Source: Lentihominibacter butyricus
GTDB lineage: Bacteria > Bacillota > Clostridia > Peptostreptococcales > Anaerovoracaceae
Reading direction: 5' to 3'
DNA length: 64,000 nucleotides
Assembly (NCBI RefSeq): GCF_025567305.1
Contig: NZ_JAOQJP010000002.1
Coordinates: forward strand, 124,001 to 188,000
Under the pieces are notes generated by a model, which saw only the letters and a program-made list of their open reading frames with translations, did no database searches and was not told the origin of the DNA. Below, one piece after another: positions 1 through 8,329 of this stretch. Both the position numbers and the translations under genes were made by a program. The stretch's first letter is position 1. Every line of letters begins with the position of its first letter.

Positions 1-31
1 AACAACTCGAACATTTTTAACAGCATTTTGT

Positions 32-60
32 TTGACTTTTTTGTTATATACGGATAAAAT
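32..60 (+). promoter_or_regulatory. Sigma-A-type promoter for the alanyl-tRNA editing gene
   Basis: A -35 box TTGACT at 32-37 and a -10 box TAAAAT at 55-60 are separated by exactly 17 bp. They lie about 40 bp before the start codon at 99, on the strand of the gene. No other promoter of similar quality is visible in the short upstream piece. Confidence 0.6.
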
Positions 61-98
61 TCAATTAATCTACTTGCTATTTTATGGGAGTCAAAAAA

Positions 99-1355
99 AT
101 GAAAATAACAAAATTATACCAGCAGGACCGATATCTCAAAAACTGGACTGCCAGAATAACGTCAGTCCGGGCATCAGATGAAACACCCGGTCAGTTTACA
201 TTGACACTTGACCGGACAGCATTTTTCCCCGAAGGCGGCGGACAGAGTTGTGACACGGGAACGATCGAAACCCCTCACGGAAAATTCACAGTCATCGACG
301 TGCAGGAAGACGGAGAAAACGTCATCCATACCGTAAAGCCGGCCGATGACAGCGGAACGCCTGAGCTTTCCACCGGCACCGAAGTGACATGCTCCCTCGA
401 CTGGGACAGAAGATTCGACAACATGCAGCGCCACTGCGGCGAGCACATCCTTTCAGGGATATTCTTCAGTCTTTTCGGAGGAGTGAACAGAGGCTTTCAC
501 ATGGGGCACGACTACATGACCATCGATATTTCGCTTGAAGAAAAGCCGGAGATAACCGAGATCACATATCAGGACGCCCTCAGAGCCGAGCTCGAGGCAA
601 ACAGAGTCATCTGGTCCGCCGCACCCGTGACCGTGCTGCGCTTCGATTCGCGTGAAGAAGCCGAAAAAATGCCCCTCAGAAAAGCGCTTGCCTTCGACGA
701 GGATATTTCTATCGTGTGCGTTGGCTCCGTCGAGAATGCCTCGGACTGCGTCGCATGCTGCGGTACTCATCCTGACACCGCAGGTCAGGTCGGCCTGATA
801 AAGATCTACAAAATCGAAAAATACAAGGGCATGTTCAGGATATATTTTGAAGCCGGACAGCGCGCACTGGCAGACTACGACATAAAACACGACATGTTAA
901 CGGATCTTTCAAACAGGTATTCTTCCTCAGTTGAGGATTTCCCTTCAAAGCTCAAAGCACAGGAGGAAAAGACCGCAGCCCTGAAAGACGAGCTTTTCCA
1001 TCTGAAAAAAGCGTATATAGAAAACGAATGCACGCGGCTCGATGCTATCCTCGACGGCGCTGATGCGAACGTTGTCGTCTACCCTCTCGAGCACCTTTCC
1101 CTGGATGATGCCTTCAGCATGGGCAAACACTACATGGGAAAAACCGGCCGCCTGATAATGCTTTACGCGAAAAAGAATACATCTTATATCCTCGTGTCCG
1201 ACGGCAGCATAAAGTGCGGCGCGCTCGTAAAAGAATACGCTTCATTTTACAACGGAAAAGGCGGCGGCAACGACACCTCTGCACGCGCGATATTCTCGAA
1301 TGCAGACGACGCTGCGCTTTTTGCAGATCTGATCAGAAAACACCTGATGCCGTGA
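99..1355 (+). CDS. Alanyl-tRNA editing protein, AlaX type with DHHA1 domain
   Basis: A free-standing editing hydrolase related to the C-terminal half of alanyl-tRNA synthetase, expected to deacylate Ser-tRNA(Ala) or Gly-tRNA(Ala) in the cytoplasm. The N-terminal part has the FFPEGGGQ signature near residue 45. The zinc site is present: HxxxH near residue 112 and CxxxH near residue 220. A coiled segment follows (about 280-320), then a DHHA1-like tail with GKGGGND. The open frame begins at an ATG at 84, but GGGAG at 86-90 sits 8 bases before the ATG at 99, so I start there (418 aa). The aminoacylation domain is absent, so this is not AlaRS itself. No operon partner is seen; the next gene is convergent. 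Confidence 0.9.
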   Translation: MKITKLYQQDRYLKNWTARITSVRASDETPGQFTLTLDRTAFFPEGGGQSCDTGTIETPHGKFTVIDVQEDGENVIHTVKPADDSGTPELSTGTEVTCSLDWDRRFDNMQRHCGEHILSGIFFSLFGGVNRGFHMGHDYMTIDISLEEKPEITEITYQDALRAELEANRVIWSAAPVTVLRFDSREEAEKMPLRKALAFDEDISIVCVGSVENASDCVACCGTHPDTAGQVGLIKIYKIEKYKGMFRIYFEAGQRALADYDIKHDMLTDLSNRYSSSVEDFPSKLKAQEEKTAALKDELFHLKKAYIENECTRLDAILDGADANVVVYPLEHLSLDDAFSMGKHYMGKTGRLIMLYAKKNTSYILVSDGSIKCGALVKEYASFYNGKGGGNDTSARAIFSNADDAALFADLIRKHLMP

Positions 1356-1407
1356 CCCGAAAGGCCCGCAACGTCCGAGACAGTCATAGCAGTCCAGCGA
1401 CCCGAAT

Positions 1408-1441
1408 GATCTGTGCGGTTCCGCAACGTCCTGCACAGATC
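1408..1441. repeat. Inverted repeat in the gap after the editing gene
   Basis: GATCTGTGC at 1408-1416 and GCACAGATC at 1433-1441 form a perfect 9-bp stem with a 16-nt loop. There is no T run behind it, so it is not an ordinary terminator. The phrase CCGCAACGTC occurs twice nearby. The rest of this convergent gap (1356-1612) also holds a longer imperfect pairing (AAAACCGG at about 1496 with CCGGTTTT at about 1563) followed by a T-rich stretch, which may end transcription from the plus strand. Confidence 0.4.
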
Positions 1442-1612
1442 CGCAACAGCTTGGATCCTCGGCATCCGTGGGAATCCGAGAAACAAACCAACTATAAAAC
1501 CGGAGCGACTGTGATCCGCCCCCGCCCACTTCAGGCTTCAAGGGGAGCATATCATTATCGCCCCGGTTTTTCTTTATCTTTATTCAGCTTCGCCGTGTGC
1601 TTACGGCAGGCG

Positions 1613-3085
1613 CTATTTGATATATATGGTCACGTACCTTGCGCCCCAGCTTATGCACTCCGTATTCGTGTCCATATAGATGTCGATCGTGTTGCCCACG
1701 ATATTGCCGCCCGTGTCCTCCGCACGTCTCGCGCCGACACCCTCTATGTACACTTCCGATCCGAGCGGGATAACGCTTGGATCCACTGCGATCTCACCGA
1801 CTCTTGCCCTCGTGCCCATCGCAGTCGTGCCGCCGCCGGTATACGCGTACGCCTTTACAACGAGCTTGCGGCTGTACGACTGACCGTCAAAATTTATCCT
1901 CGTTCCGTTTGCGACCACCTTGTCGACAGCTGCCGTGAGTGTCTCCCTGGAGATCTCCGAACGCGACGATTCGACACCGTCCACATACGTCACCTTGTAT
2001 GTGACCTTCGCCTTGCCTTCCACGCCTTCGGTCACGACCTTGGTCGTCCCTTCATCCAGCGAAGAATCGTCCTTCGTCACAGTCTTGAACTCGATCTTTT
2101 CTTCCTTGGTTTCTTCCTTGATCTTCACACGCTTTATGACGATCTTCATATTTTTCGTCAAGAGCTCATCCAGCCCCGGCTCCACGATATCATTCTTGCC
2201 GACTTTTACATTCTTGTCCTTTAACGCCTCGCTGACCGTATTCGCCAGAGTCCTGTATTTTCTGGTCTTGCCGTCAGCAGTGATCTTAAAATCCGTGGCA
2301 TGATCTATCTTGATCTTCATGCCGTCGCTGATATACGCCGTGAGCGGCTGTGAAACGTAATCTCCTTCGCTGAATTCGATATCGTTTTCCTCAAGGAACC
2401 CTTCCACCGTATGCGCCTTGCTCTCAAACTCGAATTTTTCTCCGTTTATCACAGCCGTGACCTCCCTCGGAACAAGGTTGTTGTAAATCAACATCACCGC
2501 TGCAAGTATCACGAACGCAGCCGCTATAGCACCGAGCGATATGTATTTTTTGTATGACGGTTCTTCTGTAAAGGCTGCAGCTTCGGGTGCTTCAGGTTCT
2601 ATGAGCACGTCCGGATCTGCCGGTGCTTCAGGCAGTGGGGTTTCTTCAGCCGAAGTATCTGCGGAGAGCTCGGCGCTCTCAGCGACTTCGGGAGACTCTG
2701 CTGTTTCAGCGGTTGCCGCTGCCGCGGCTTCAGCCTGCTCGCCTGCAGGCTCGCAGGTTTCATCACCAGGCTTCTCCTGTTGGTCCGGCGTCTCTGCCGC
2801 CGTGACTTCTTCCGGTCCGGCTTCAGCCGCATCCCGTGATGGTTCGACCTGTTCTGCGTCGTCAGACGCTTCAACGACCCCGGCATTTACTGCTGGCTCT
2901 TCGCTGCTGTCCTGTACTGACATATCCGATATCCCGGCTGCGTCGTTCTTCTCCTCTTTGAGACTCATTTCCTGCCGCTCTTCTCTGGCATCTTCGAATA
3001 TCTCATCGATATCGAGCCTCTCATTGGTCTGTACATGTATGTCTTTTTCATCTTTCTCAAAGACATCTTTGATTTTTATCTTCAT
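1613..3085 (-). CDS. Membrane-anchored YabE/Rpf-like protein: DUF348 repeats, G5 and 3D domains
   Basis: Probably a cell-wall-active protein of the YabE/resuscitation-factor-like group. Residues 1-178 are a low-complexity tail rich in Glu, Ala and Pro. A single membrane segment follows (about 181-203), then two DUF348 ubiquitin-like repeats (about 208-305), a G5 domain (about 318-395) and a C-terminal 3D domain (about 412-490). The three aspartates of the 3D fold are visible in VDPSVIPLGS, AEDTGG and NTIDIYMD. The double-psi barrel of such proteins resembles lytic transglycosylase MltA. The 180-residue acidic cytoplasmic tail is much longer than in B. subtilis YabE. GGAG lies before the ATG at 3085. 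It is transcribed alone, from the promoter at 3117-3144. Confidence 0.85.
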   Translation of the reverse strand: MKIKIKDVFEKDEKDIHVQTNERLDIDEIFEDAREERQEMSLKEEKNDAAGISDMSVQDSSEEPAVNAGVVEASDDAEQVEPSRDAAEAGPEEVTAAETPDQQEKPGDETCEPAGEQAEAAAAATAETAESPEVAESAELSADTSAEETPLPEAPADPDVLIEPEAPEAAAFTEEPSYKKYISLGAIAAAFVILAAVMLIYNNLVPREVTAVINGEKFEFESKAHTVEGFLEENDIEFSEGDYVSQPLTAYISDGMKIKIDHATDFKITADGKTRKYRTLANTVSEALKDKNVKVGKNDIVEPGLDELLTKNMKIVIKRVKIKEETKEEKIEFKTVTKDDSSLDEGTTKVVTEGVEGKAKVTYKVTYVDGVESSRSEISRETLTAAVDKVVANGTRINFDGQSYSRKLVVKAYAYTGGGTTAMGTRARVGEIAVDPSVIPLGSEVYIEGVGARRAEDTGGNIVGNTIDIYMDTNTECISWGARYVTIYIK

Positions 3086-3111
3086 CTATTCTCTCCAATT
3101 CAGGGGTATCA

Positions 3112-3144
3112 TTGATATGATATCAAAATAAGCGAGTTTGTCAA
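3112..3144 (-). promoter_or_regulatory. Promoter with overlapping 15-bp palindrome upstream of the G5/3D gene
   Basis: Read on the minus strand, a perfect TTGACA (3139-3144) and TATCAT (3117-3122) are 16 bp apart. A perfect palindrome TTGATAT-G-ATATCAA (3112-3126) covers the -10 box. This is the classic place for a repressor operator, although I cannot name the regulator. Confidence 0.6.
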
Positions 3145-3247
3145 GTTGCTCAGCAAACCAGTACACCTGGCATCCAAGCACGCTGCGCCTTTGCAGAAAA
3201 CCCCTACTATCCTCGCTGTTACCCCTGATGGTCTCACTGTATTCCGT

Positions 3248-4141
3248 TTAGCTCTCTGCCTTCTTTCGCATCAGCACGCTCTTCAGATCCGTCTGGATCA
3301 GCACGCCGCCCACTATGAACACCAGTCCCAGCAGCGAGAGTGCGGTGATGTGTTCATCCAGGAGCAGTCTGCCGAAAATCAGACTTATGAACGGGCACAG
3401 ATATGCCATGACAGATATGCTGGCGGTCTCTCCGCTGTTCATCGCTATCCCCCACAGCACATAAGCTATCGCATTTACAAAAATGCCGACCCATAGCAGT
3501 CCAGCAAGTATCGTCAGATCTATGTGCGGGAAGCCTGACGTCGCCGCGCAGGTCACCCCTGACATCAGTGCAGTCACAGCAAATGCGACATTGAGAACGA
3601 TCCACTGATCGTAATCATATTTCTTGTTCAGCGCTGAATAAAGTCCGTAGCACACCGCCGCCGCAAAACAGCACAGCATGCCGACGGCACTGCCCTTTGC
3701 CGAAAGAGAAAACAATCCCTGCAGGCATATCAGGAGCATGCCCGCAAAAGAGATGCACATCGCCGAGGTTTTGCGCACCGTGAGCTTTTCCTTGAGGATA
3801 AAGCAGGAAAACAGCACTATCATGATAGGCCACATGTAATTTATTATCGCTGCGATCTGCGAAGTGAGATAACTGATGCCCGCATAATAAAGCATCGTAT
3901 AGCAACCCAGCCCCAGAAATCCCAGACCGGTGATGCGGGCGTAGTCCTTTAACGAATATTTAGTATAGGACTTCAGGCCGCCTCTGACCAGATTTATCAC
4001 AAACAGCGTCAGCGCAGCTATCAGCGACACATAAAAAGTTGTAGAAAGCGCATCCAGCTGACTTATTATCAGTTTTGATACGGCAGGCAGTGTGCTCCAT
4101 AAAATAACAGTGACCCCTGCCATCAAAAATTCTTTTTTCAT
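3248..4141 (-). CDS. EamA/DMT-family transporter
   Basis: A 297-residue integral membrane protein of the drug/metabolite transporter superfamily, likely a small-molecule or amino-acid exporter. Two EamA repeats are visible, each with five hydrophobic segments: residues about 5-135 and 150-285, the second ending in a Gly-rich helix (LVFIVGGVLIQ). The length is normal for the family. The substrate cannot be told from sequence. It lies 24 bp downstream of the dipeptidase gene on the same strand, so it is probably co-transcribed with it and with the NifU-like gene. A link to peptide or amino acid turnover is inference only. Confidence 0.85.
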   Translation of the reverse strand: MKKEFLMAGVTVILWSTLPAVSKLIISQLDALSTTFYVSLIAALTLFVINLVRGGLKSYTKYSLKDYARITGLGFLGLGCYTMLYYAGISYLTSQIAAIINYMWPIMIVLFSCFILKEKLTVRKTSAMCISFAGMLLICLQGLFSLSAKGSAVGMLCCFAAAVCYGLYSALNKKYDYDQWIVLNVAFAVTALMSGVTCAATSGFPHIDLTILAGLLWVGIFVNAIAYVLWGIAMNSGETASISVMAYLCPFISLIFGRLLLDEHITALSLLGLVFIVGGVLIQTDLKSVLMRKKAES

Positions 4142-4165
4142 TATCCGGATACCTCCGCCTGATTT

Positions 4166-5590
4166 CTATTCCATCTCCGACAGCGCCCAGACCGCTTCCG
4201 CATAGATCTGCGCCATCTTTACAAGGTCGTCTTCTGATATTTTTTCATTTTTCTGGTGTGCCAGCTCCGGTCTTTCCGGGAACCTGGCTCCGAACGCGAT
4301 GATGTTGTCCATCGCGCGCGCATACGTGCCGCCGCCTATAACGACCGACTCGCAGCTCTCGTCGCCCGTATGTTTTCTGTAAATGTCCATCAGCTTCGTT
4401 ATCAGCGGTGAATCAGCCGGCATATATATCGGCTCCTGATGCTGGCCTTTGACTATCCCCAGATCGTAGCTGTCAAGCACTGTCATCAGTCCGCTGTAGA
4501 CTTCTTCAGCGTCCATCGTGACAGGATACCTGATGTTGATCGTCAGCTGTACCGTTTTCCTGTCGAGTGCGATCATACCTACATTGAAGATCAGTCTGCC
4601 CGACTGGCTGTCCTCAAATGCGCATCCGGCTCTTTCTCCATGCAGGTCATAGCCGATATGCTCATTGTAGAATTTCACGAAATCATTTGTGCTCTCGTTT
4701 GCAAAATTGAGTCTCCCCAGGAATTCCATCATGATCGAAATGGCGTTGACGCCCTGATCCGGATCGGCTCCGTGCGCAGACACTCCGTGAGTGGTTATCT
4801 CCAGGCTCTTTCCGATGCCTCGGCACTTTATCCTGCATCCTTTTTCTTCACGGAAAGCTGCCAGCTGCTGTTTTATCTTATCGTATCCGGCACCTGTGCT
4901 GTCGTGCAGCACCGCTCTTGCAAGATCTGCCACGGAATTCGCCGCCGTGCCGCCTTTAATGGAACTGAGCTCGAGGCCCTTGCTCCCCGGCGGATCGAAT
5001 TTCCTGACGATATCAAAAATCAGGATGCCCATTTCTCCGTTTATTGCAGGAAAATCAGCATCCGGTGTGAATCCGAAGTCCGGCAGTCTGTCGACATGCT
5101 TCAGATAATAGTCCATGCCGTGCCAGTTAGTCTCTTCGTCGAGTCCCAGGATCAGCCTTATAGTCTTTTTCGGTGTATAGCCGCACTCCTTCAGCGCTTT
5201 CATCGCATAAAAAGATGCGATCACAGGTCCTTTGTCGTCTGTAGAACCTCTCCCGCATACATACCCGTCTATAAGCTCGCCACCGTAAGGATCGAAGTCC
5301 CATCCGTCGCCTTCAGGAACGACGTCCAGGTGACCTATCACAGCCACGATCCCTTCTTCTGTTCCCCTGAAGTCTATGTGCCCGCCATAGTTGTCCGCAT
5401 TGAATGTCGAAAAGCCTTCTTTCGCGGCAAGCTCCATCATATATTCATATGCCTTCTGGACATTTTCGCCAAAAGGGGTCTCTCCCGTGCCTTCCAGCGC
5501 TACACTTGGCACAGAAATAAGATCAGACAGAGATGATATCATCTCTGCCCTGTTCTCACTGATTTTAATTATTGCATCATCTATCAGCAT
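4166..5590 (-). CDS. pepV: Sapep/PepV-like M20 metallodipeptidase
   Basis: Cytoplasmic zinc dipeptidase of family M20 (Sapep/PepV branch, usual length about 465-475; here 474). It is expected to cleave dipeptides with an unblocked N-terminus. Metal ligands are in recognisable blocks: GHLDVVP (first His and Asp), GRGSTDDKGP (bridging Asp), LGLDEETNW (catalytic Glu pair), TPDADFP, and a C-terminal His in RPELAHQKNE. The lid domain lies in the middle (about 190-390). The gene starts 4 bp after the NifU-like gene stops, which suggests a shared transcript and translational coupling. Confidence 0.9.
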   Translation of the reverse strand: MLIDDAIIKISENRAEMISSLSDLISVPSVALEGTGETPFGENVQKAYEYMMELAAKEGFSTFNADNYGGHIDFRGTEEGIVAVIGHLDVVPEGDGWDFDPYGGELIDGYVCGRGSTDDKGPVIASFYAMKALKECGYTPKKTIRLILGLDEETNWHGMDYYLKHVDRLPDFGFTPDADFPAINGEMGILIFDIVRKFDPPGSKGLELSSIKGGTAANSVADLARAVLHDSTGAGYDKIKQQLAAFREEKGCRIKCRGIGKSLEITTHGVSAHGADPDQGVNAISIMMEFLGRLNFANESTNDFVKFYNEHIGYDLHGERAGCAFEDSQSGRLIFNVGMIALDRKTVQLTINIRYPVTMDAEEVYSGLMTVLDSYDLGIVKGQHQEPIYMPADSPLITKLMDIYRKHTGDESCESVVIGGGTYARAMDNIIAFGARFPERPELAHQKNEKISEDDLVKMAQIYAEAVWALSEME

Positions 5591-5594
5591 CGCC

Positions 5595-5819
5595 TTACAT
5601 TACCGCCTCGACGCCTGCTACTTCCGGATAGCTTTCCTTCAGGATCTTTTCCACTACGCCTTTGATTGTCATCTGTGCACCTGGGCATCCTGCGCAGTGT
5701 CCCTGAAGTCTTACTCTTACGATATTGTCATCTGTGTACTCCACAAATTCTATATCTCCGCCGTCTCTCTGCAGAAAAGGTCTTATCTGATCTAATGCGT
5801 CTTTGATCTTCTGTTCCAT
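5595..5819 (-). CDS. NifU C-terminal-domain protein (Fe-S scaffold/carrier)
   Basis: A 74-residue protein consisting of only the NifU-like C-terminal domain, as in NfuA/YutI. It is thought to bind a labile [4Fe-4S] cluster and pass it to apoproteins. The hallmark CxxC motif is present in GHCAGCPGAQ (about residues 41-50), and the N-terminal LDQIRPFLQRDGGDIEFV block is typical. It heads the unit with pepV and the EamA gene and has a good GGAG upstream of the ATG. An Fe-S carrier is consistent with the many Fe-S proteins here (Rnf, ThiC, rubredoxin domain), but no direct link is visible. Confidence 0.9.
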   Translation of the reverse strand: MEQKIKDALDQIRPFLQRDGGDIEFVEYTDDNIVRVRLQGHCAGCPGAQMTIKGVVEKILKESYPEVAGVEAVM

Positions 5820-5905
5820 GATTGTTCTCCTTTTATTTTATATTTATTATTTTCAGTAATTCATATTTATATGAATACATTGATGTCTGCCTGTTATGTT
5901 TTTAC

Positions 5906-5931
5906 CGTCAGGCAAGCCAGTTTCCCTGACG
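5906..5931. repeat. Inverted repeat between the binding protein and NifU-like genes
   Basis: CGTCAGG at 5906-5912 pairs with CCTGACG at 5925-5931, leaving a 12-nt loop. A second stem, GACCTG/CAGGTC, lies near 5960. The first stem is followed on the plus strand by TGTTTTC but on the minus strand by no T run, so its role as a terminator for the minus-strand binding-protein gene is uncertain. The remainder of 5820-6037 shows nothing else. Confidence 0.4.
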
Positions 5932-6037
5932 TGTTTTCATTCTGCATTTCCTGATGCGCCGACCTGTTCCCTGATGTTCAGGTCAGCGGCCCGGGCCGCC
6001 AATCGCCAGCCGTCAGAATGCTGCCGTCTATCGGCTG

Positions 6038-7240
6038 TCAGCCGAGCGGATCGAGTGTATAGAGCGTCTCTATCTTACTTCCGTTTTTCCAGGTGCTGAT
6101 GTACGCCGTCTTTATCGGATCGCCGGTCGCATTGAATGTGATCGTTCCCGACGCGCCTTGGAAACCGCTCTGGGTCTTCAGCACGTCTCTGATCTCTTTG
6201 CTCGTCGCGTTATCATCCGCATCATCTATCGCTTTCAGCGCTATGATATACGCATCATAGCCAAGCGCCACCGAATCCTCGGGAACGCTCTCATTGCCGT
6301 ATTTCTTATGATATGCTTTGAGGAATTTTTCCGCCTCTTTGCTCGTCGTTTCTTCTGCCGCATAGAAATTCACAAATGCCGTATTGGCCTCTGTAGCCTT
6401 GCCGTTCGTCAGTTTCCTGAATTCATTCTCCGCCCATTCCTTGTCGCCGAGGAACACCACATCCAGCCCCATGCTGTCTGCCTGCTTTATAATATTAGCG
6501 GCATCCGTCACATCGCCCGGAAGCAGCACGCTCTTTACTCCTGCCTTCTTTACAGCTTTGAGCTGCTTTGTAAAGTCCGTCGCTCCATGCTTGTATTCTT
6601 CATAAACGGTTATCGCGTCCTCGTTGTCGGTCTCGGCTTTTATTCTCGATGTAAACGCTGTCGCCATAGCCATTGCAGCGTCATCCTCCGCCGGAAGAAG
6701 AACACCGGCAGTCGTTTCCTTTTTCTCCTCGAGCACATATCTCGCGAGAAGGTCGCCCTGGTTGGAATCGACATAGCATACCCTGAAATAGTAGCCGTTG
6801 TTGCTCGTCACCAGCGGATTCGTATTCGTTATGGCAATCGCAGGGATCTTGGCATCCTTTACATAATCACCGGCAACCATCGAATATACGCTGCCGTAGC
6901 TTCCCAGTATCACCGAAGGATTTTTAAGGATCAGCTCTTTTATCGCAGTCTCCGCTGCATGTATATCCGAAGCATTGTCGGCATATACGAGCTCAACGAA
7001 CTTGCCGTTTACCGTAGGGTACATCTCATGTGCCAGTTCGATGCCTTCTATCTCGAGTTCACCGTTTGCCTTGTCTGCCCCGCTTGTAGGTTCATATATT
7101 CCTATGCGCACTACAGCCTTGGTGTCATCATTCTTATCGATAAATGTAGCTTTGAAATTGTCAAACGTAGCGCACCCTGCAAAAAGAGCTGCAATAAGTA
7201 TCATTATAATAGTAAGAGTTATCGCCTTGTATATTTTCAC
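6038..7240 (-). CDS. ABC transporter substrate-binding lipoprotein, LivJ/Leu-Ile-Val-binding type
   Basis: A periplasmic-binding-protein type I receptor expected on the outer face of the membrane, binding branched-chain or other amino acids. The frame opens at 7285, but a GTG at 7240 has AAGGTG 6 bases upstream. It gives a proper lipoprotein signal: MKIYKAITLT, a hydrophobic core, then lipobox ALFAGC with the lipidated Cys near residue 22. The family blocks VRIGIYEPTSGADKANGE and GYDAYIIALKAI are clear. Mature domain about 375 aa. No permease or ATPase gene adjoins it, so it may be an orphan receptor serving a transporter encoded elsewhere. Substrate specificity is not decidable here. Confidence 0.85.
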   Translation of the reverse strand: MKIYKAITLTIIMILIAALFAGCATFDNFKATFIDKNDDTKAVVRIGIYEPTSGADKANGELEIEGIELAHEMYPTVNGKFVELVYADNASDIHAAETAIKELILKNPSVILGSYGSVYSMVAGDYVKDAKIPAIAITNTNPLVTSNNGYYFRVCYVDSNQGDLLARYVLEEKKETTAGVLLPAEDDAAMAMATAFTSRIKAETDNEDAITVYEEYKHGATDFTKQLKAVKKAGVKSVLLPGDVTDAANIIKQADSMGLDVVFLGDKEWAENEFRKLTNGKATEANTAFVNFYAAEETTSKEAEKFLKAYHKKYGNESVPEDSVALGYDAYIIALKAIDDADDNATSKEIRDVLKTQSGFQGASGTITFNATGDPIKTAYISTWKNGSKIETLYTLDPLG

Positions 7241-7313
7241 GGTATTCACCTTTCTGTATCTGCTGTCGCGGCGCTGAAGCCGCACTGTTTTTGTCGTTAT
7301 TTCGAATATGTTA

Positions 7314-7343
7314 ATTATAACATGCTGCTGCCTGTCAGGTAAA
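7314..7343 (-). promoter_or_regulatory. Promoter for the LivJ-type lipoprotein gene
   Basis: On the minus strand a perfect TATAAT (7314-7319) lies 18 bp after TTTACC (7338-7343). It is about 75 bp upstream of the GTG start. The -10 box is strong and the -35 box is weak (4 of 6). Confidence 0.5.
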
Positions 7344-7406
7344 GTGTAAAGATAGTGTAGTTTTAAATCATTGAAATTTCAACGGTTTGCTGTTTTATTG
7401 ATAAAA

Positions 7407-7460
7407 ATTGCAATTATTTTTCAAAAAGGTATTGCAATCTTTACTAAAACAGTATATTAT
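7407..7460 (+). promoter_or_regulatory. Rubrerythrin promoter with two ATTGCAAT palindromes
   Basis: TTGCAA (7432-7437) and TATTAT (7455-7460), 17 bp apart, form a good promoter 66 bp before the start codon. The 8-bp palindrome ATTGCAAT occurs twice, at 7407-7414 and 7431-7438, 24 bp apart. The second copy overlaps the -35 box. Such paired sites suggest binding by a regulator, plausibly one sensing peroxide or redox state given the gene served. The sequence does not match the PerR box I know. Confidence 0.6.
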
Positions 7461-7526
7461 ACAGGCATAACAAAGATAACAAAACATCAAATACACGATC
7501 TGATTAATCAAAAGGAGGAAATTATT

Positions 7527-8069
7527 ATGAAATGGACTTGTTCAGTATGCGGATACACTCACGAAGGACCTAACCCACCGGAAAAATGTCCACAGTGCGG
7601 AGTTCCTGCAGATAAATTCGTTGAAGTAAAAGAAGGCGCTATCGAATTCGTTGATGAGCATGTAGTAGGCGTTGCAAAGGATATCGATCCTGAGATCATC
7701 CAGGGCCTCAGAGACAATTTCAACGGCGAATGTTCAGAAGTGGGAATGTACCTTGCTATGGCAAGAGTTGCTCACAGAGAAGGATATCCTGAGATCGGCC
7801 TCTACTGGGAAAAGGCAGCATGGGAAGAAGCTGAGCACGCTGCAAAATTCGCAGAGCTTCTCGGCGAAGTAGTTACAGACTCAACTAAGAAGAACCTCGA
7901 AATGAGAGTAGAAGCTGAAGCAGGAGCATGTGCAGGCAAGAAAGCGCTGGCTTCACTGGCTAAACAGCAGAATCTCGACGCTATCCACGACACAGTACAC
8001 GAAATGGCGAAGGACGAAGCAAGACACGGCAAGGCATTCCAGGGCCTGCTCGAAAGATACTTCGGCTAA
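7527..8069 (+). CDS. rbr: Reverse rubrerythrin (N-terminal rubredoxin domain, C-terminal diiron domain)
   Basis: NADH-linked peroxide reductase of anaerobes, cytoplasmic, 180 aa. Residues 1-36 form a rubredoxin-like Fe(SCys)4 site: CSVCGYTH and CPQCGVP. The ferritin-like diiron domain follows, with Glu-rich ligand helices GECSEVGMYL, WEEAEHAAKF and a C-terminal KDEARHGKAF. This domain order is the reverse of classical rubrerythrin and matches the clostridial oxygen- and peroxide-detoxifying form. AAAGGAGG stands 8 bases before the ATG at 7527; the longer open frame upstream (from 7371) contains the promoter and is not coding. It is a single-gene unit with a terminator at 8118-8150. Confidence 0.93.
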   Translation: MKWTCSVCGYTHEGPNPPEKCPQCGVPADKFVEVKEGAIEFVDEHVVGVAKDIDPEIIQGLRDNFNGECSEVGMYLAMARVAHREGYPEIGLYWEKAAWEEAEHAAKFAELLGEVVTDSTKKNLEMRVEAEAGACAGKKALASLAKQQNLDAIHDTVHEMAKDEARHGKAFQGLLERYFG

Positions 8070-8117
8070 ACCACAAACATACAAAACCATTGAAAATCCA
8101 ATATATTTAAACAACAG

Positions 8118-8150
8118 GAGAGCGGTTCCGGAAGGAGTCGCTTTCTTGTT
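8118..8150 (+). terminator. Rho-independent terminator after rubrerythrin
   Basis: A stem built of GAGCG/CGCTT with inner TTCC-GGAA-GGA pairing is followed by TTTCTTGTTT. It lies 49 bp after the stop codon. The stem is imperfect but the position and T-rich tail fit. Confidence 0.55.
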
Positions 8151-8329
8151 TGCCGGATCGATCCAGCTCTTGTTTGAAAGGTCTATTCATCTCCGGCGAT
8201 AAGAACTTCATTTATAACAGAGAAGCCGGCTGTCATCAGCCAGTCTCTGCAGCAGAGTGAAGAGTCTCGCGCTCTGATACGATCACCGGCGAGAAATCAT
8301 AAAACCACCGGCTGATATTTTCGGCACTT

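Noticed and set aside
1214..2224. Plus-strand open frame of 336 codons
   Set aside because: It is antisense to the G5/3D gene and to the end of the editing gene; composition and lack of a start site mark it as a shadow.
4439..5536. Long plus-strand frame of 365 codons
   Set aside because: It mirrors the PepV-like gene, whose catalytic motifs are intact on the other strand.
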